A DNA stretch of 64,000 bases, from the NCBI RefSeq assembly GCF_014212055.1, contig NZ_JACJVO010000031.1, forward strand, positions 186,001-250,000. The letters are read 5' to 3'. Below the pieces are notes generated by a model that did not search any database, had not been told where the DNA came from, and worked only from the letters and a program-made list of their open reading frames with translations. Source of the DNA: Cohnella zeiphila. GTDB lineage: Bacteria > Bacillota > Bacilli > Paenibacillales > Paenibacillaceae. Within the stretch, counting starts at the first letter, position 1. Each line of letters starts with the position of its first letter. Shown piece after piece: positions 15,753 to 23,147 of this stretch. Made by a program: the position numbers and the translations under genes.

Positions 15753-16396
15753 TCGGCGCCCTGCGGTCCGCTTCCCGTATAGAAGGCCGTGACCTGCTTC
15801 GCTGCATCCTCGGCCCAGGACGCGTTCTCTCCGGCTGCAACAGCCGCACGCCGCCAGTCCTCGCTGCAGTCGGCCATGAAAGACTTTCCTTCCCTCGAGG
15901 CCATAAAGGCATTTTCATCTATGCGGTCCGCATCGCTCGCCGAAAGGTGGAACTCCAACCCAACCAAGGCCAGATCCCAGCCGACGCCGACCGCACCCGG
16001 CCCAAACTTCTTCCAGTGGTCGTCAACCGGGCAAATATGAGACAACGTCAGGCGGGACCGGTCTTCCCCTTCAGCGGATAAGCGCAGCTCGACCCAGCTT
16101 AAGCCGCCTCCGAATTCCCAGGTCACGGAAAAATAATGCGGCGGCACGCACTCGGTAATGAGGCCGCCGGCATTATCCTTGATTTGATACCGGCCCCCGA
16201 GCTTCAATTCGCCGCTGACCGGCGCAAACCAGCGGGGCAACCGCTCCGGATTGGTCACGGCATCCCATAAATCGTCCGGCGTCGTGTCGTAAGAGCGCTC
16301 CAGCGTAACATTGCGAACGGGCTTCCCCTCTCGCTCGAGCTCCGACACCGTGCGGGTAACCGCTCCCAAACAAGACTCTAAATTGAACATCCTCAC
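15749..16396 (-). CDS. SRPBCC (AHSA1-like) domain protein
   Basis: 215 residues. START/Bet v 1-type ligand-binding fold of the AHSA1 branch: VTLERSYDTTPDDLWDAVTNPERLPRWF, GGRYQI, and the long C-terminal helix WDLALVGLEFHL. Longer than the minimal 140-residue form because of an extra helical tail after about residue 165. GTG start at 16396 (ATG two codons on is an alternative). First gene of the SRPBCC-ArsR-VOC operon. Confidence 0.87.
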   Translation of the reverse strand: MRMFNLESCLGAVTRTVSELEREGKPVRNVTLERSYDTTPDDLWDAVTNPERLPRWFAPVSGELKLGGRYQIKDNAGGLITECVPPHYFSVTWEFGGGLSWVELRLSAEGEDRSRLTLSHICPVDDHWKKFGPGAVGVGWDLALVGLEFHLSASDADRIDENAFMASREGKSFMADCSEDWRRAAVAAGENASWAEDAAKQVTAFYTGSGPQGAE

Positions 16397-16417
16397 TCAT
16401 CTCCATTCGCAAATTTG

Positions 16418-16472
16418 TTTATACAAGTTTACACTTATATAATTTTAGGCTTGTATAAAATTTAGCTTGTAT
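16418..16472 (-). promoter_or_regulatory. Inverted-repeat operator upstream of the SRPBCC-ArsR operon
   Basis: TTTATACAAG (16418-16427) and CTTGTATAAA (16450-16459) are a perfect 10-base inverted repeat separated by 22 bases, with a further CTTGTAT at 16466-16472. The AT-rich spacer contains TATATAAG on the minus strand, a plausible -10. ArsR repressors bind such repeats; the local ArsR is the candidate. Confidence 0.65.
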
Positions 16473-16612
16473 TTGGAGCTATGTCAAGGGAACGATTAGC
16501 TTTTCTGGCTCTTCCCTTTTAAATAAAGGGACCGATCAGCTACACTAAGACGTAACGGCCTCAATCCCGGATCGCTGGATTCGTTGGAACACATCCGCAA
16601 GGAGGAAAGCGC

Positions 16613-17074
16613 GTGACGAACGTTCGAATCGTCGAATGCAAGCGATTGGACCTCGCCGCTCTTCAGAAGCTGCTCCGCGAGAGCGAAGAAGAAGGACACC
16701 GGCACATTCGGAGGCTGATTCGGGACTACGAGTCCGGCGCCAATCGCTTCGACAAGAGCGGCGAGGCCTTATGGACGGCTTCGGTCGGAGAAACCACTGT
16801 CGGCGTCTGCGGGCTGAACCGAGATCCCTACTCGGCGGCGGACGGAATCGGCAGGCTTCGGCGTATGTATGTCATGCGGGATTTTCGAAGGCGCGGCGTC
16901 GGAAGCGCGCTGGTTCGGGAAGCGATCCGCGAGGCGCGAAAGCATTACGGCTCGTTGGCGTTAAAGACCGATAACCCCGCCGCGGATTCGTTTTACCAGT
17001 CGCTCGGCTTTCAGGAGCTCCCTCCCGATCCGAACGCATCGGCGACCCATCTGATGGTGCTGGAAGAACCATAA
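16613..17074 (+). CDS. GNAT-family N-acetyltransferase
   Basis: 153 residues. Acetyl-CoA-binding motif A is RRMYVMRDFRRRGVGSALVREAI (residues about 82-105) and motif B is DNPAADSFYQSLGFQEL. GTG start after a strong RBS AAGGAGG. Probably in one transcript with the next GNAT gene (16 bases apart). Acceptor substrate unknown. Confidence 0.88.
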   Translation: MTNVRIVECKRLDLAALQKLLRESEEEGHRHIRRLIRDYESGANRFDKSGEALWTASVGETTVGVCGLNRDPYSAADGIGRLRRMYVMRDFRRRGVGSALVREAIREARKHYGSLALKTDNPAADSFYQSLGFQELPPDPNASATHLMVLEEP

Positions 17075-17090
17075 GGAGGAATCAGAAGCG

Positions 17091-17942
17091 GTGAATCTAT
17101 CAGACATCCGGTACGAACGCTTAAGAAAGAAAGACTATCCTACCGCCAAAGAACTGCTAAGCTACGACGCCGGTGCGGGCGAGGACATCCTGCGGGTGCT
17201 TGCCAAAGAACCGGAATTGTTCGTTGCCGCGTTTTTGAAGGATCGGTTCGTTGCGCTGGCCCAAGTGAACGAACCGGCGCCCCAAACCTATTTGACGGTG
17301 TTCGTCCATCCGCAACTGCGCAGGCAAGGAATCGGTTCCGCCATGGTAAAGTATGCCGAAAACGAATTAAGGGCAGGCGGAGCCCAGAAAATCAGAAGCT
17401 CTTTTCGCGCAGGCGACCCGTCATCCGCTGAGTTCGCGCGTAAGCATGGGTATGAGCGAGCCTTCTCATCGGCCTATATGCAGCGAACCGGCGGCTTCTT
17501 TCCCCTGGAGGAGCTTCCGGTAAGGCCGTACGCAGACGATGACTATCCGGCCAGCCAATCGATGTACGCCAAAGCTTTTCATGAAATGCGCGTCCGCGTC
17601 GGCGGCTTTCCCGATTCTGTCATTGCCCGGCCCAGCGAGAAAGAAAGAAGAGAATGGAATGAGGACGCGGAAGACCGTTTTGTCTACGAGCTGGATGGGG
17701 AAATTATCGCTTACAGCCACATCTCCGGCAACGAACTTAGCAGCGTTTCCGTTCGCACGGACTTTCAGGGGCGCGGAATCGGAAGAAAGTTTGTTCCGTA
17801 TTTATGCAACGAGATTTATCGGCGCGGCCATTCAACCGTCAACCTTTGGTGCGTTGTCGGGAATTATGCGAGAGATCTGTACGATAGCCTTGGATTTCAA
17901 GAGAATTACAAGATGGATTTCATGAGAAAAACGTTGATCTAA
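17091..17942 (+). CDS. Tandem-domain GNAT acetyltransferase
   Basis: 283 residues with two GNAT domains. The first has FVHPQLRRQGIGSAMVKYAE (about 68-90) and the second VRTDFQGRGIGRKFVPYL (about 218-236) with a C-terminal YDSLGFQENYKMDFM. Both copies keep the Q/R-x-x-G-x-G/A signature, so both may bind acetyl-CoA. GTG start after AAGGAGG. Cotranscribed with the preceding GNAT gene. Substrate unknown. Confidence 0.88.
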   Translation: MNLSDIRYERLRKKDYPTAKELLSYDAGAGEDILRVLAKEPELFVAAFLKDRFVALAQVNEPAPQTYLTVFVHPQLRRQGIGSAMVKYAENELRAGGAQKIRSSFRAGDPSSAEFARKHGYERAFSSAYMQRTGGFFPLEELPVRPYADDDYPASQSMYAKAFHEMRVRVGGFPDSVIARPSEKERREWNEDAEDRFVYELDGEIIAYSHISGNELSSVSVRTDFQGRGIGRKFVPYLCNEIYRRGHSTVNLWCVVGNYARDLYDSLGFQENYKMDFMRKTLI

Positions 17943-18236
17943 TCTTGACGAGAGTTCTAACCGCTCCCCTCCTCCCAACATCCAATCTTGTCTCCGCATT
18001 GCCCGATCAGACCGGGCTTGACCCTTCCATGCACGCCACTGTTTGATTCGCCTTGGGTATCTCTGAGGATTATTCGCGGTAGCCCTAACGATTATCCCCG
18101 GCCTATCATGCCGGAGCGGCGGGGAATGAGGGACGCCGTCGGAGCTTCGCGCAATTGTCGCTGTCAGGATTGTAGCCATTTATCCGGAGCTACGGTTCGG
18201 CTGCTGCGTTCCGCAACCGGAAGGAGTTGAAATCGC
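17943..18236. other. 294-base intergenic stretch
   Basis: No gene or clear hairpin seen. The last 20 bases carry the AAGGAG (18221-18226) that precedes the start of the esterase frame. No convincing promoter found by eye. Confidence 0.4.
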
Positions 18237-19268
18237 ATGATGAGATGAAGCCCTGACACATTTTTGGAGCAGCTGCACGCCCGCACGCCCGATTACGCGT
18301 TCCATGCCGAATCGTACCGGGAGGGGGAGTTGTGGAGGGCCGGACTCGCCGCGGCGCTGCGGGACGCTTTGGCTCTGCCGTCCATGGAGGGCGGCTTGGC
18401 TCCGCCCGTCTTGCTTGAGCGGACGGACTGCGGGACGTACATACGCGAGCATATGGAGATGGCTACGGCTCCGCATCTGACCATGCCGTTCTACCTGCTC
18501 ACGCCCAAGGAGGCACAGCCGCTCTATCCGGCGGTTCTGGCCTGTCCCGGCCACGGGTACGGCTACAAGCAGCTGCTCGGCCTGCTTCCCGACGGCACCG
18601 CGCGGACCGGGGAGCCGGGCCTGTACAAGGATTATCCCGCCGAGCTCGCCAGGCGGGGCATGATGGTCATCGTTCCCGAGCTGCTGGGGCTCGGGGACCG
18701 GCGGCTGGAGCGCGACCGGGACAAGGAACCGGAAGCCAATTCATGCTTCTCCCTGGCGATGAATCTGCTGATGGCGGGGAAGACTCTGGCCGGCTTCCGC
18801 GTGCACGAGATGATGCGCTGCATCGACTACGTGTTGTCCCGCGGCGATGTTGCGCCGGAGAGGATCGGCTGCATGGGCTTCTCCGGCGGCGGATTTGTCT
18901 GCGCCTTGACGGCAGCGCTCGATGAGCGGATCGCGGCGACCGTCATCAGCGGCTATACCAATACGTTCCGGGACAGCACCATGGCCAAGCCGCACTGCTC
19001 CGACAATTACGTTCCCGGCTTGCAGAGGCTGGCCGAAATGCCTGACATCTGGGGGCTGATCGCGCCCCGGCCGCTGCTGATCGAATCAGGCGAAGCGGAT
19101 GCGGGCTTCCCGCTGTACGGCGCGCTGAAGGCGATCGGCCGTCTGGAAGACGTTTACCGCGCGGCGGGCGCGGAAGCGAGCCTGTTCAAGGACATTCACC
19201 CGGGAAAGCATGAGATATCCGGGGCGGTCGCTTTCGACTGGCTGCAGGATCGGCTGGGAGCAGGGTAA
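18237..19268 (+). pseudogene. Alpha/beta-hydrolase (esterase) gene with in-frame TGA at codon 4
   Basis: The protein is a large alpha/beta-hydrolase related to acetyl-xylan-esterase/dienelactone-hydrolase-like enzymes: AVLACPGHGYG (oxyanion strand), nucleophile elbow GCMGFSGGGF (Ser at about 213), acid in LIESGEADAGFP, His near HPGKHEI. AAGGAG at 18221-18226 is well spaced for ATG 18237, but the frame then reads ATG ATG AGA TGA, a stop at 18246-18248, before continuing without break to 19268. Translation could restart at TTG 18264, which has no separate RBS. So it is either a very recent nonsense mutant, a sequencing error, or a gene using the TTG start. Confidence 0.6.
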
Positions 19269-19407
19269 CGGCAGCAAGGCAACGCTGAAGGAGACTGAAA
19301 TTCGGCTGGACGATATACGGCTCCGATATCATCGGCTTGTTGTTGATTGGTTGCGCGGAGAACCGCTGCCGGCAATGCTTCTCGAGTCTAAACGCGGGTT
19401 ACATCGT

Positions 19408-19436
19408 AAAGCTTCGGCATTCGTGCCGAAGCTTTT
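19408..19436 (+). terminator. Terminator after the esterase gene
   Basis: Stem AAGCTTCGGCA / TGCCGAAGCTT with a tetraloop TTCG and trailing TTTTG. The flanking A and T runs allow use on both strands. Confidence 0.75.
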
Positions 19437-19481
19437 GTTATTGCCTCAATGTACGATGGTTCTCATTCAAAAAAGAAGTTG

Positions 19482-19534
19482 TTGACACGACACCATTAGG
19501 TGTCTTATTATCTAACAAGACACCAAACGGTGTC
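19482..19534 (+). promoter_or_regulatory. Promoter with two GACACC-GGTGTC operators
   Basis: TTGACA (19482-19487) and TATTAT (19506-19511) are 18 bases apart. Palindrome GACACCATTAGGTGTC (19489-19504) fills the spacer, and GACACCAAACGGTGTC (19519-19534) lies just downstream of -10. The centres are 30 bases apart. The ArsR gene in the downstream operon is the obvious repressor. Confidence 0.85.
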
Positions 19535-19574
19535 CAATTAAAAATCTAAACTAGCAACGATCAGGAGAGAGAAG

Positions 19575-20027
19575 ATGAGTTCCATCACTGTCGAAGGAAC
19601 AGATTCGAAGACACCGAACCGGTCTCGAAAAAAAGCGATCGCTTACTGGGTGGCTACCGTGCTGCTTGTATTCGTGGTGGGCGCAGGCGGAATCGGGGAG
19701 CTGACGCGCCAATGGGGAACGATGGACACCGTGAAGATCGTGGGATACCCGATCTATTTCCTGACCATTCTCGGGACTTGGAAGGTACTCGGGGCGATCG
19801 CCCTCCTCGTGCCGGGCTTTCCGCGCCTCAAAGAATGGGCGTATGCGGGCATCGTCTTCGGGATGACTGGCGCGGCCGCTTCTCATGCTTTCGCGGATGA
19901 TATTGGAGCTTACGCTTATCATCTGTTCAGCCCCCTTGGCTTTGCGATTCTCGCCCTTATTTCATGGGCGCTGCGCCCGAAGAGCCGCACGCTAAAGGAG
20001 GTGATCCGATGGCGATCTGACGGATAG
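19575..20027 (+). CDS. DoxX-like membrane protein
   Basis: 150 residues with four membrane helices. It matches the DoxX-like (DUF417/DoxX superfamily) pattern: ATVLLVFVVGAGGIGELT, a second helix at YPIYFLTILGTWKVLGAIALLVPG and a final helix near FAILALISWALRP. Function is not established for most members. RBS CAGGAGAGAG before the ATG. First gene of a DoxX-ArsR-SRPBCC operon, a combination common in Bacilli. Confidence 0.85.
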   Translation: MSSITVEGTDSKTPNRSRKKAIAYWVATVLLVFVVGAGGIGELTRQWGTMDTVKIVGYPIYFLTILGTWKVLGAIALLVPGFPRLKEWAYAGIVFGMTGAAASHAFADDIGAYAYHLFSPLGFAILALISWALRPKSRTLKEVIRWRSDG

Positions 20028-20049
20028 TCCCAAACTAGGAGAGGGTGTC

Positions 20050-20379
20050 GTGAGCGACAATAACCGGCTGCGGGACGTGTTTGACGCGATTGCGGATCCG
20101 ACCCGGCGGCGGCTGATTCGCCTCTTGGCGGAAACGGACGAGATGCCGCTTCATGAATTGACGGCACCGTTCAACATGGGCCGTACCGCGGTATCGAAGC
20201 ATTTAGCCATTCTGAAAGAGGCCGGTTTGGTGCTCGACCGAAAAGTCGGCAGAGAAACGCGATTCCGGCTGAACGCCGCTCCGCTCAGAGAAATTCAAGA
20301 CTGGCTGGCGTTCTACAGCAGGTTCTGGAACACGAACTTACGGCGCTTGAACCAACTATTAGAGGAGGAAGAAAAATGA
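20050..20379 (+). CDS. ArsR-family transcriptional regulator
   Basis: 109 residues with a GTG start. Helix-turn-helix: IADPTRRRLIRLLAETDEM, then NMGRTAVSKHLAILKEAGLV; C-terminal YSRFWNTNLRRLNQLLEEEE dimer helix. No metal-site cysteines. The stop overlaps the next start (ATGA). It very likely binds the two GACACC palindromes at the operon promoter and autoregulates. Confidence 0.92.
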   Translation: MSDNNRLRDVFDAIADPTRRRLIRLLAETDEMPLHELTAPFNMGRTAVSKHLAILKEAGLVLDRKVGRETRFRLNAAPLREIQDWLAFYSRFWNTNLRRLNQLLEEEEK

Positions 20380-20774
20380 GTTCTACGGTATCCCTGGATT
20401 TTCAATATACGACGTCGATCGAGAAGGTTTGGTCCGCTTTAACCGATTCCGGCAAGCTTGCCCAATGGGTCATGGAGAACGATTTTAAAGCGGTCGAAGG
20501 TCATCGCTTCCAGTTCCGCACGACGCCGTCCGAATGGTGGAACGGAATCGTTGACAGCGAAGTGCTTGTCGTGGACGCGCCGAACCGGTTGTCCTATACC
20601 TGGGTCAGCGGAGGGGAGAAGAACACGGTCACCTGGACGCTGCAGGATCTGGGGAACGGGAAGGTGAGCCTTCATCTCGAGCAATCCGGAATCGAGAATG
20701 CGAAAGTGCTCGAAGGCGCCAAGTACGGCTGGACCAAAATGTGCGGCGATCTTGAGAATGTATTGAATCCATAA
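20376..20774 (+). CDS. SRPBCC (AHSA1-like) domain protein
   Basis: 132 residues, compact AHSA1-type fold: SLDFQYTTSIEKVWSALTDSGKLAQWVMEND, GIVDSEVLVVDAPNRLSYTWV, and a C-terminal helix. Translationally coupled to ArsR. Shorter and more typical than the 15749-16396 homologue. Presumed small-ligand binder; no ligand is known. Confidence 0.9.
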   Translation: MSSTVSLDFQYTTSIEKVWSALTDSGKLAQWVMENDFKAVEGHRFQFRTTPSEWWNGIVDSEVLVVDAPNRLSYTWVSGGEKNTVTWTLQDLGNGKVSLHLEQSGIENAKVLEGAKYGWTKMCGDLENVLNP

Positions 20775-20805
20775 TAAACGAATCTGTGATGATCATAAAT
20801 ACGCT

Positions 20806-20835
20806 TAAAAAGGCCATCCAAAACGGGATGGCCTT
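20806..20835 (+). terminator. Terminator of the DoxX-ArsR-SRPBCC operon
   Basis: AAGGCCATCC / GGGATGGCCTT stem with loop AAAAC, preceded by A5. The downstream T-run is short. Confidence 0.7.
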
Positions 20836-21002
20836 CAGGCTGTCGCCCCATTTATCTCGCGGTAATTGATTCAGAAAAGGTTTAATAAGCGGATCAGAAA
20901 GCGCCAAAGAATCCTAGGAACCTTCTCGACACTATAAGGCATTTTCAAATAGGATGTAAGAATCATGTCAAGAGTCACGAAATACATAAGTTTCCAATCA
21001 TA

Positions 21003-21032
21003 TTGAATGACCTAAAGCATAGTTGATATAAT
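21003..21032 (+). promoter_or_regulatory. Promoter of the DUF3800 gene
   Basis: TTGAAT (21003-21008) and TATAAT (21027-21032) with an 18-base spacer, about 40 bases before the start codon. Confidence 0.65.
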
Positions 21033-21072
21033 AGGGGAGGCATTGAAGATTTAGGTGTTAGGAGCTAATACC

Positions 21073-21837
21073 ATGTACTTAGTATATGTTGATGAGAGTG
21101 GGGATATTGGGTTAACTGGATCTCCGACTCCTTATTTTGCACTAAGTGCGTTAGTTGTGCATGAATCACAATGGAGAAGATTATTGGATGATGTAGTTCA
21201 ATTTCGAACGAACATGCGGAATTTTTATGGTCTAAAATTGAGAGAAGAAATTCATGCAGCCCATTTCTTTGCTAAACCTGGAGATCTAGCTCGAATACCT
21301 AAACACGATAGACTTCAAATCTGTAAGAGGGCAATCGACTTCCAAGAGAACTTGGGCTATATCAATCTAGTTAATATTGTTGTAAAGAAGGCTGGAAAAG
21401 CACCAACCTTTGATGTTTTTGAAATGGCATGGAACCGTTTAGTGCAAAGAATCGATAACACTATCCAATATGGGAATTTCCCAAATGGTAATGGCAGAGG
21501 TGTTGATAAGGCTATTATCATTCCGGATCAGACAGATAATAAGAAATTAACTGGGTTAGTTCGGAGAATGCGGAGGTATAATCCGGTTCCTAACTTAGGG
21601 GCACCTGGATATAGAATGTTACAAACTAATCTCATTGTTGAAGATCCTTACTTCAAAGACTCTTCCGATTCTTATCTTCATCAGCTTGTTGATGTCAACG
21701 CATACTTTCTCTACCAAATGCATCATCCGAATTCATATATTCGTTCAAAATCGGCTCAGAATTTCTTTAAACGGTATAACACTGCGTTATGCAAAGTTGC
21801 CTCGCTCAGTGACCCTCTCGGTATCGTTTATATTTAG
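21073..21837 (+). CDS. DUF3800 domain-containing protein, AT-rich (likely acquired)
   Basis: 254 residues. Matches DUF3800: starts MYLVYVDESGD (acidic motif at residues 6-9), followed by ALSALVVHESQWR, and later IIPDQTDNKKLTGLVRRMR and a C-terminal DPLGIVYI. The conserved acidic residues suggest an RNase H-like or other metal-dependent nuclease fold, which is not proven. ATG 21073 follows TTAGGAG. Codon use is strikingly AT-rich beside GC-rich neighbours, so it was probably acquired horizontally. DUF3800 genes often occur with mobile elements and defence genes. Confidence 0.85.
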   Translation: MYLVYVDESGDIGLTGSPTPYFALSALVVHESQWRRLLDDVVQFRTNMRNFYGLKLREEIHAAHFFAKPGDLARIPKHDRLQICKRAIDFQENLGYINLVNIVVKKAGKAPTFDVFEMAWNRLVQRIDNTIQYGNFPNGNGRGVDKAIIIPDQTDNKKLTGLVRRMRRYNPVPNLGAPGYRMLQTNLIVEDPYFKDSSDSYLHQLVDVNAYFLYQMHHPNSYIRSKSAQNFFKRYNTALCKVASLSDPLGIVYI

Positions 21838-21846
21838 CAACAAAAA

Positions 21847-21872
21847 TAAAAGGCCCTGTAAGGGCCGGTGGG
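21847..21872 (+). terminator. Hairpin after the DUF3800 gene
   Basis: AAAGGCCCTGTAAGGGCCGG: GGCCCT / AGGGCC stem with a small loop, 10 bases past the stop. No T-run follows, so its efficiency as a terminator is doubtful. A second GC hairpin (CCGCCGC...GCGGCGG) lies near 21987-22016. Confidence 0.4.
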
Positions 21873-22024
21873 AGCCTACTACCGAGTCGAGCTCGGGTTC
21901 AGTTCCAACTTAATTTTAATTGAATAATTTCGTGATGTCAAAGCAAGAAAATTAAACAAAGAACAGCTAATCAACTCGAAGCGCACCGCCGCCCCCGGAG
22001 CTCGGGAGCGGCGGATTTGATTTC

Positions 22025-22204
22025 TTACCCTGTAATGACAGCCACGATTTTAGGGACAGGGATAAACATTTTGGTTCCAAGCAGCGTTCGAAGGACGACG
22101 ATCCCCTTGTTCACTTTCACCACGACGCCTCCGACTTCTTCCGCCGAAACTAATTTAAGCACGACGGCTTTCCCGCGACAACGCCTCAAAAGACCCACAA
22201 TCAT
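22025..22204 (-). CDS. 59-residue LSm-like small protein
   Basis: A short gene with an excellent RBS (GAGGAGGG, 7-8 bases before ATG). The protein is basic at the start (MIVGLLRRCRGK) and then strand-rich: VVLKLVSAEEVGGVVVKVNKG, IVVLRT, KMFIPVPKIVAVI. The pattern of a modified Gly loop and alternating hydrophobic strands resembles a one-domain LSm/DUF2642-like barrel, seen in small Bacillales spore-related proteins. It follows the azoreductase gene on the same strand by 68 bases. Function unknown. Confidence 0.7.
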   Translation of the reverse strand: MIVGLLRRCRGKAVVLKLVSAEEVGGVVVKVNKGIVVLRTLLGTKMFIPVPKIVAVITG

Positions 22205-22272
22205 GGCGATCCCTCCTCTTCATGTCCCCCTTTTTATTACTATGAAAGGGTTGCATTAGGGTTCGGGCTCCA

Positions 22273-22905
22273 TCAAGCCGAAAAGTCGGCCGCTGCGGCA
22301 TCCGCTTCCGGATACGCTTTGGCCAAAACCTCCTCCCTTGGCGTTGAATGGTTCCCCTGGGCGCGGATGATTTGATAATCAACCCCCATAAAGTTGAACA
22401 TCGACTTCAAATACTTGTGAGAAAACTCGACTTCCGTGTACCAATCCTGATTCGTATAAACGCCGTCGCTCGCTTGGATAACGAGAACGTTCCTTCCGTC
22501 GTGCAGCAGACCGACCGATCCCTTGTCCGTGTAAGCGAAGGTCTCTTTGGCGATCAGGATGTTATCGATGTAGTCCTTCAGCTTCGACGGAATACTGAAG
22601 TTATGCAACGGCATGGCGATGACGTACCTTTTGGCGCTCTTGAATTGCCGAAGAATCTCGGACATCCGGTCGGCGACCTTCCGCTCCTCTTCGGTCAAAG
22701 GCTCGTTCCTTCCGTTTTTCTCCTGTATGCTCAAGAAGATCCGATCGATGCAGGGAACATAATCGCGGTACAAATCGATTTGCTCGACGGGACCTTCCGG
22801 GTTGAACTTGCGATAAGTTTCCAGGAAACGGCGAAGCACGAGCAGGCTTACGGACGAGTCGGATTCCACTTTGGGGTGCGCATTGATGACGAGCAGCTTT
22901 TCCAT
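22273..22905 (-). CDS. azoR: FMN-dependent NADH-azoreductase
   Basis: 210 residues, flavodoxin-like quinone/azo reductase family. Visible: N-terminal LLVINAHPKVESDSSVS (FMN phosphate loop), AMPLHNFSIPSKLKDYID (flavin contact and dimer interface) and TDKGSVGLLHDGRNVLVIQASDG. Such enzymes reduce quinones and azo compounds with NADH in the cytoplasm. RBS AAAGGAGAG before the ATG. Length normal for AzoR. The gene symbol follows the family name only. Confidence 0.9.
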   Translation of the reverse strand: MEKLLVINAHPKVESDSSVSLLVLRRFLETYRKFNPEGPVEQIDLYRDYVPCIDRIFLSIQEKNGRNEPLTEEERKVADRMSEILRQFKSAKRYVIAMPLHNFSIPSKLKDYIDNILIAKETFAYTDKGSVGLLHDGRNVLVIQASDGVYTNQDWYTEVEFSHKYLKSMFNFMGVDYQIIRAQGNHSTPREEVLAKAYPEADAAAADFSA

Positions 22906-22926
22906 TGATGTCTCTCTCCTTTGTCT

Positions 22927-23109
22927 TTAACAAGTCGGGGATATAAAGAAGACAAAGTTCCTGCGGAGTTTGTGACAAAAGAAGTGCCTTCCGGCGGACA
23001 TAGAATAAAAAAGCGGCTGCGAGCTACCATGCAGCCGGTTGATTTCGATTCGGGTCTCGGGGCCGGGCTTCATCTTTCTTGGTTGTTGCGCTCCGGTTTG
23101 CGTACTCAT
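22927..23109 (-). CDS. Doubtful small open frame after herA-like gene
   Basis: 60 codons starting 38 bases after the HerA-like stop, with an unusually good RBS (GAGGAGGAAATAACAA before ATG). The first 25 residues (MSTQTGAQQPRKMKPGPETR) look like a hydrophilic small protein, but the frame reads straight through a terminator hairpin (23008-23041), which argues that the coding sequence, if real, is frameshifted or ends differently. Kept as a low-confidence call. Confidence 0.25.
   Translation of the reverse strand: MSTQTGAQQPRKMKPGPETRIEINRLHGSSQPLFYSMSAGRHFFCHKLRRNFVFFISPTC
23004..23041 (-). terminator. Terminator downstream of the SIR2-HerA operon
   Basis: CGGCTGC / GCAGCCG stem with a 10-base loop followed on the minus strand by CTTTTTTATT. 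Classic rho-independent structure about 110 bases after the HerA-like stop. Confidence 0.8.
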
Positions 23110-23147
23110 TTGTTATTTCCTCCTCGCCGTTGAATTATTCGGACTCT

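Larger units (their letters stand above)
19269..19574. other. 306-base intergenic stretch with terminator and operator-promoter
   Basis: The first 140 bases show nothing. The rest holds a terminator (19408-19436) and the ArsR-type promoter/operator region (19482-19534), both listed separately. Confidence 0.6.
20775..21072. other. 298-base intergenic stretch: terminator and promoter
   Basis: Contains the operon terminator (20806-20835) and a promoter for the DUF3800 gene (21003-21032). Base composition shifts to AT-rich from about 20930 onward and stays so through the next gene. Confidence 0.6.
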
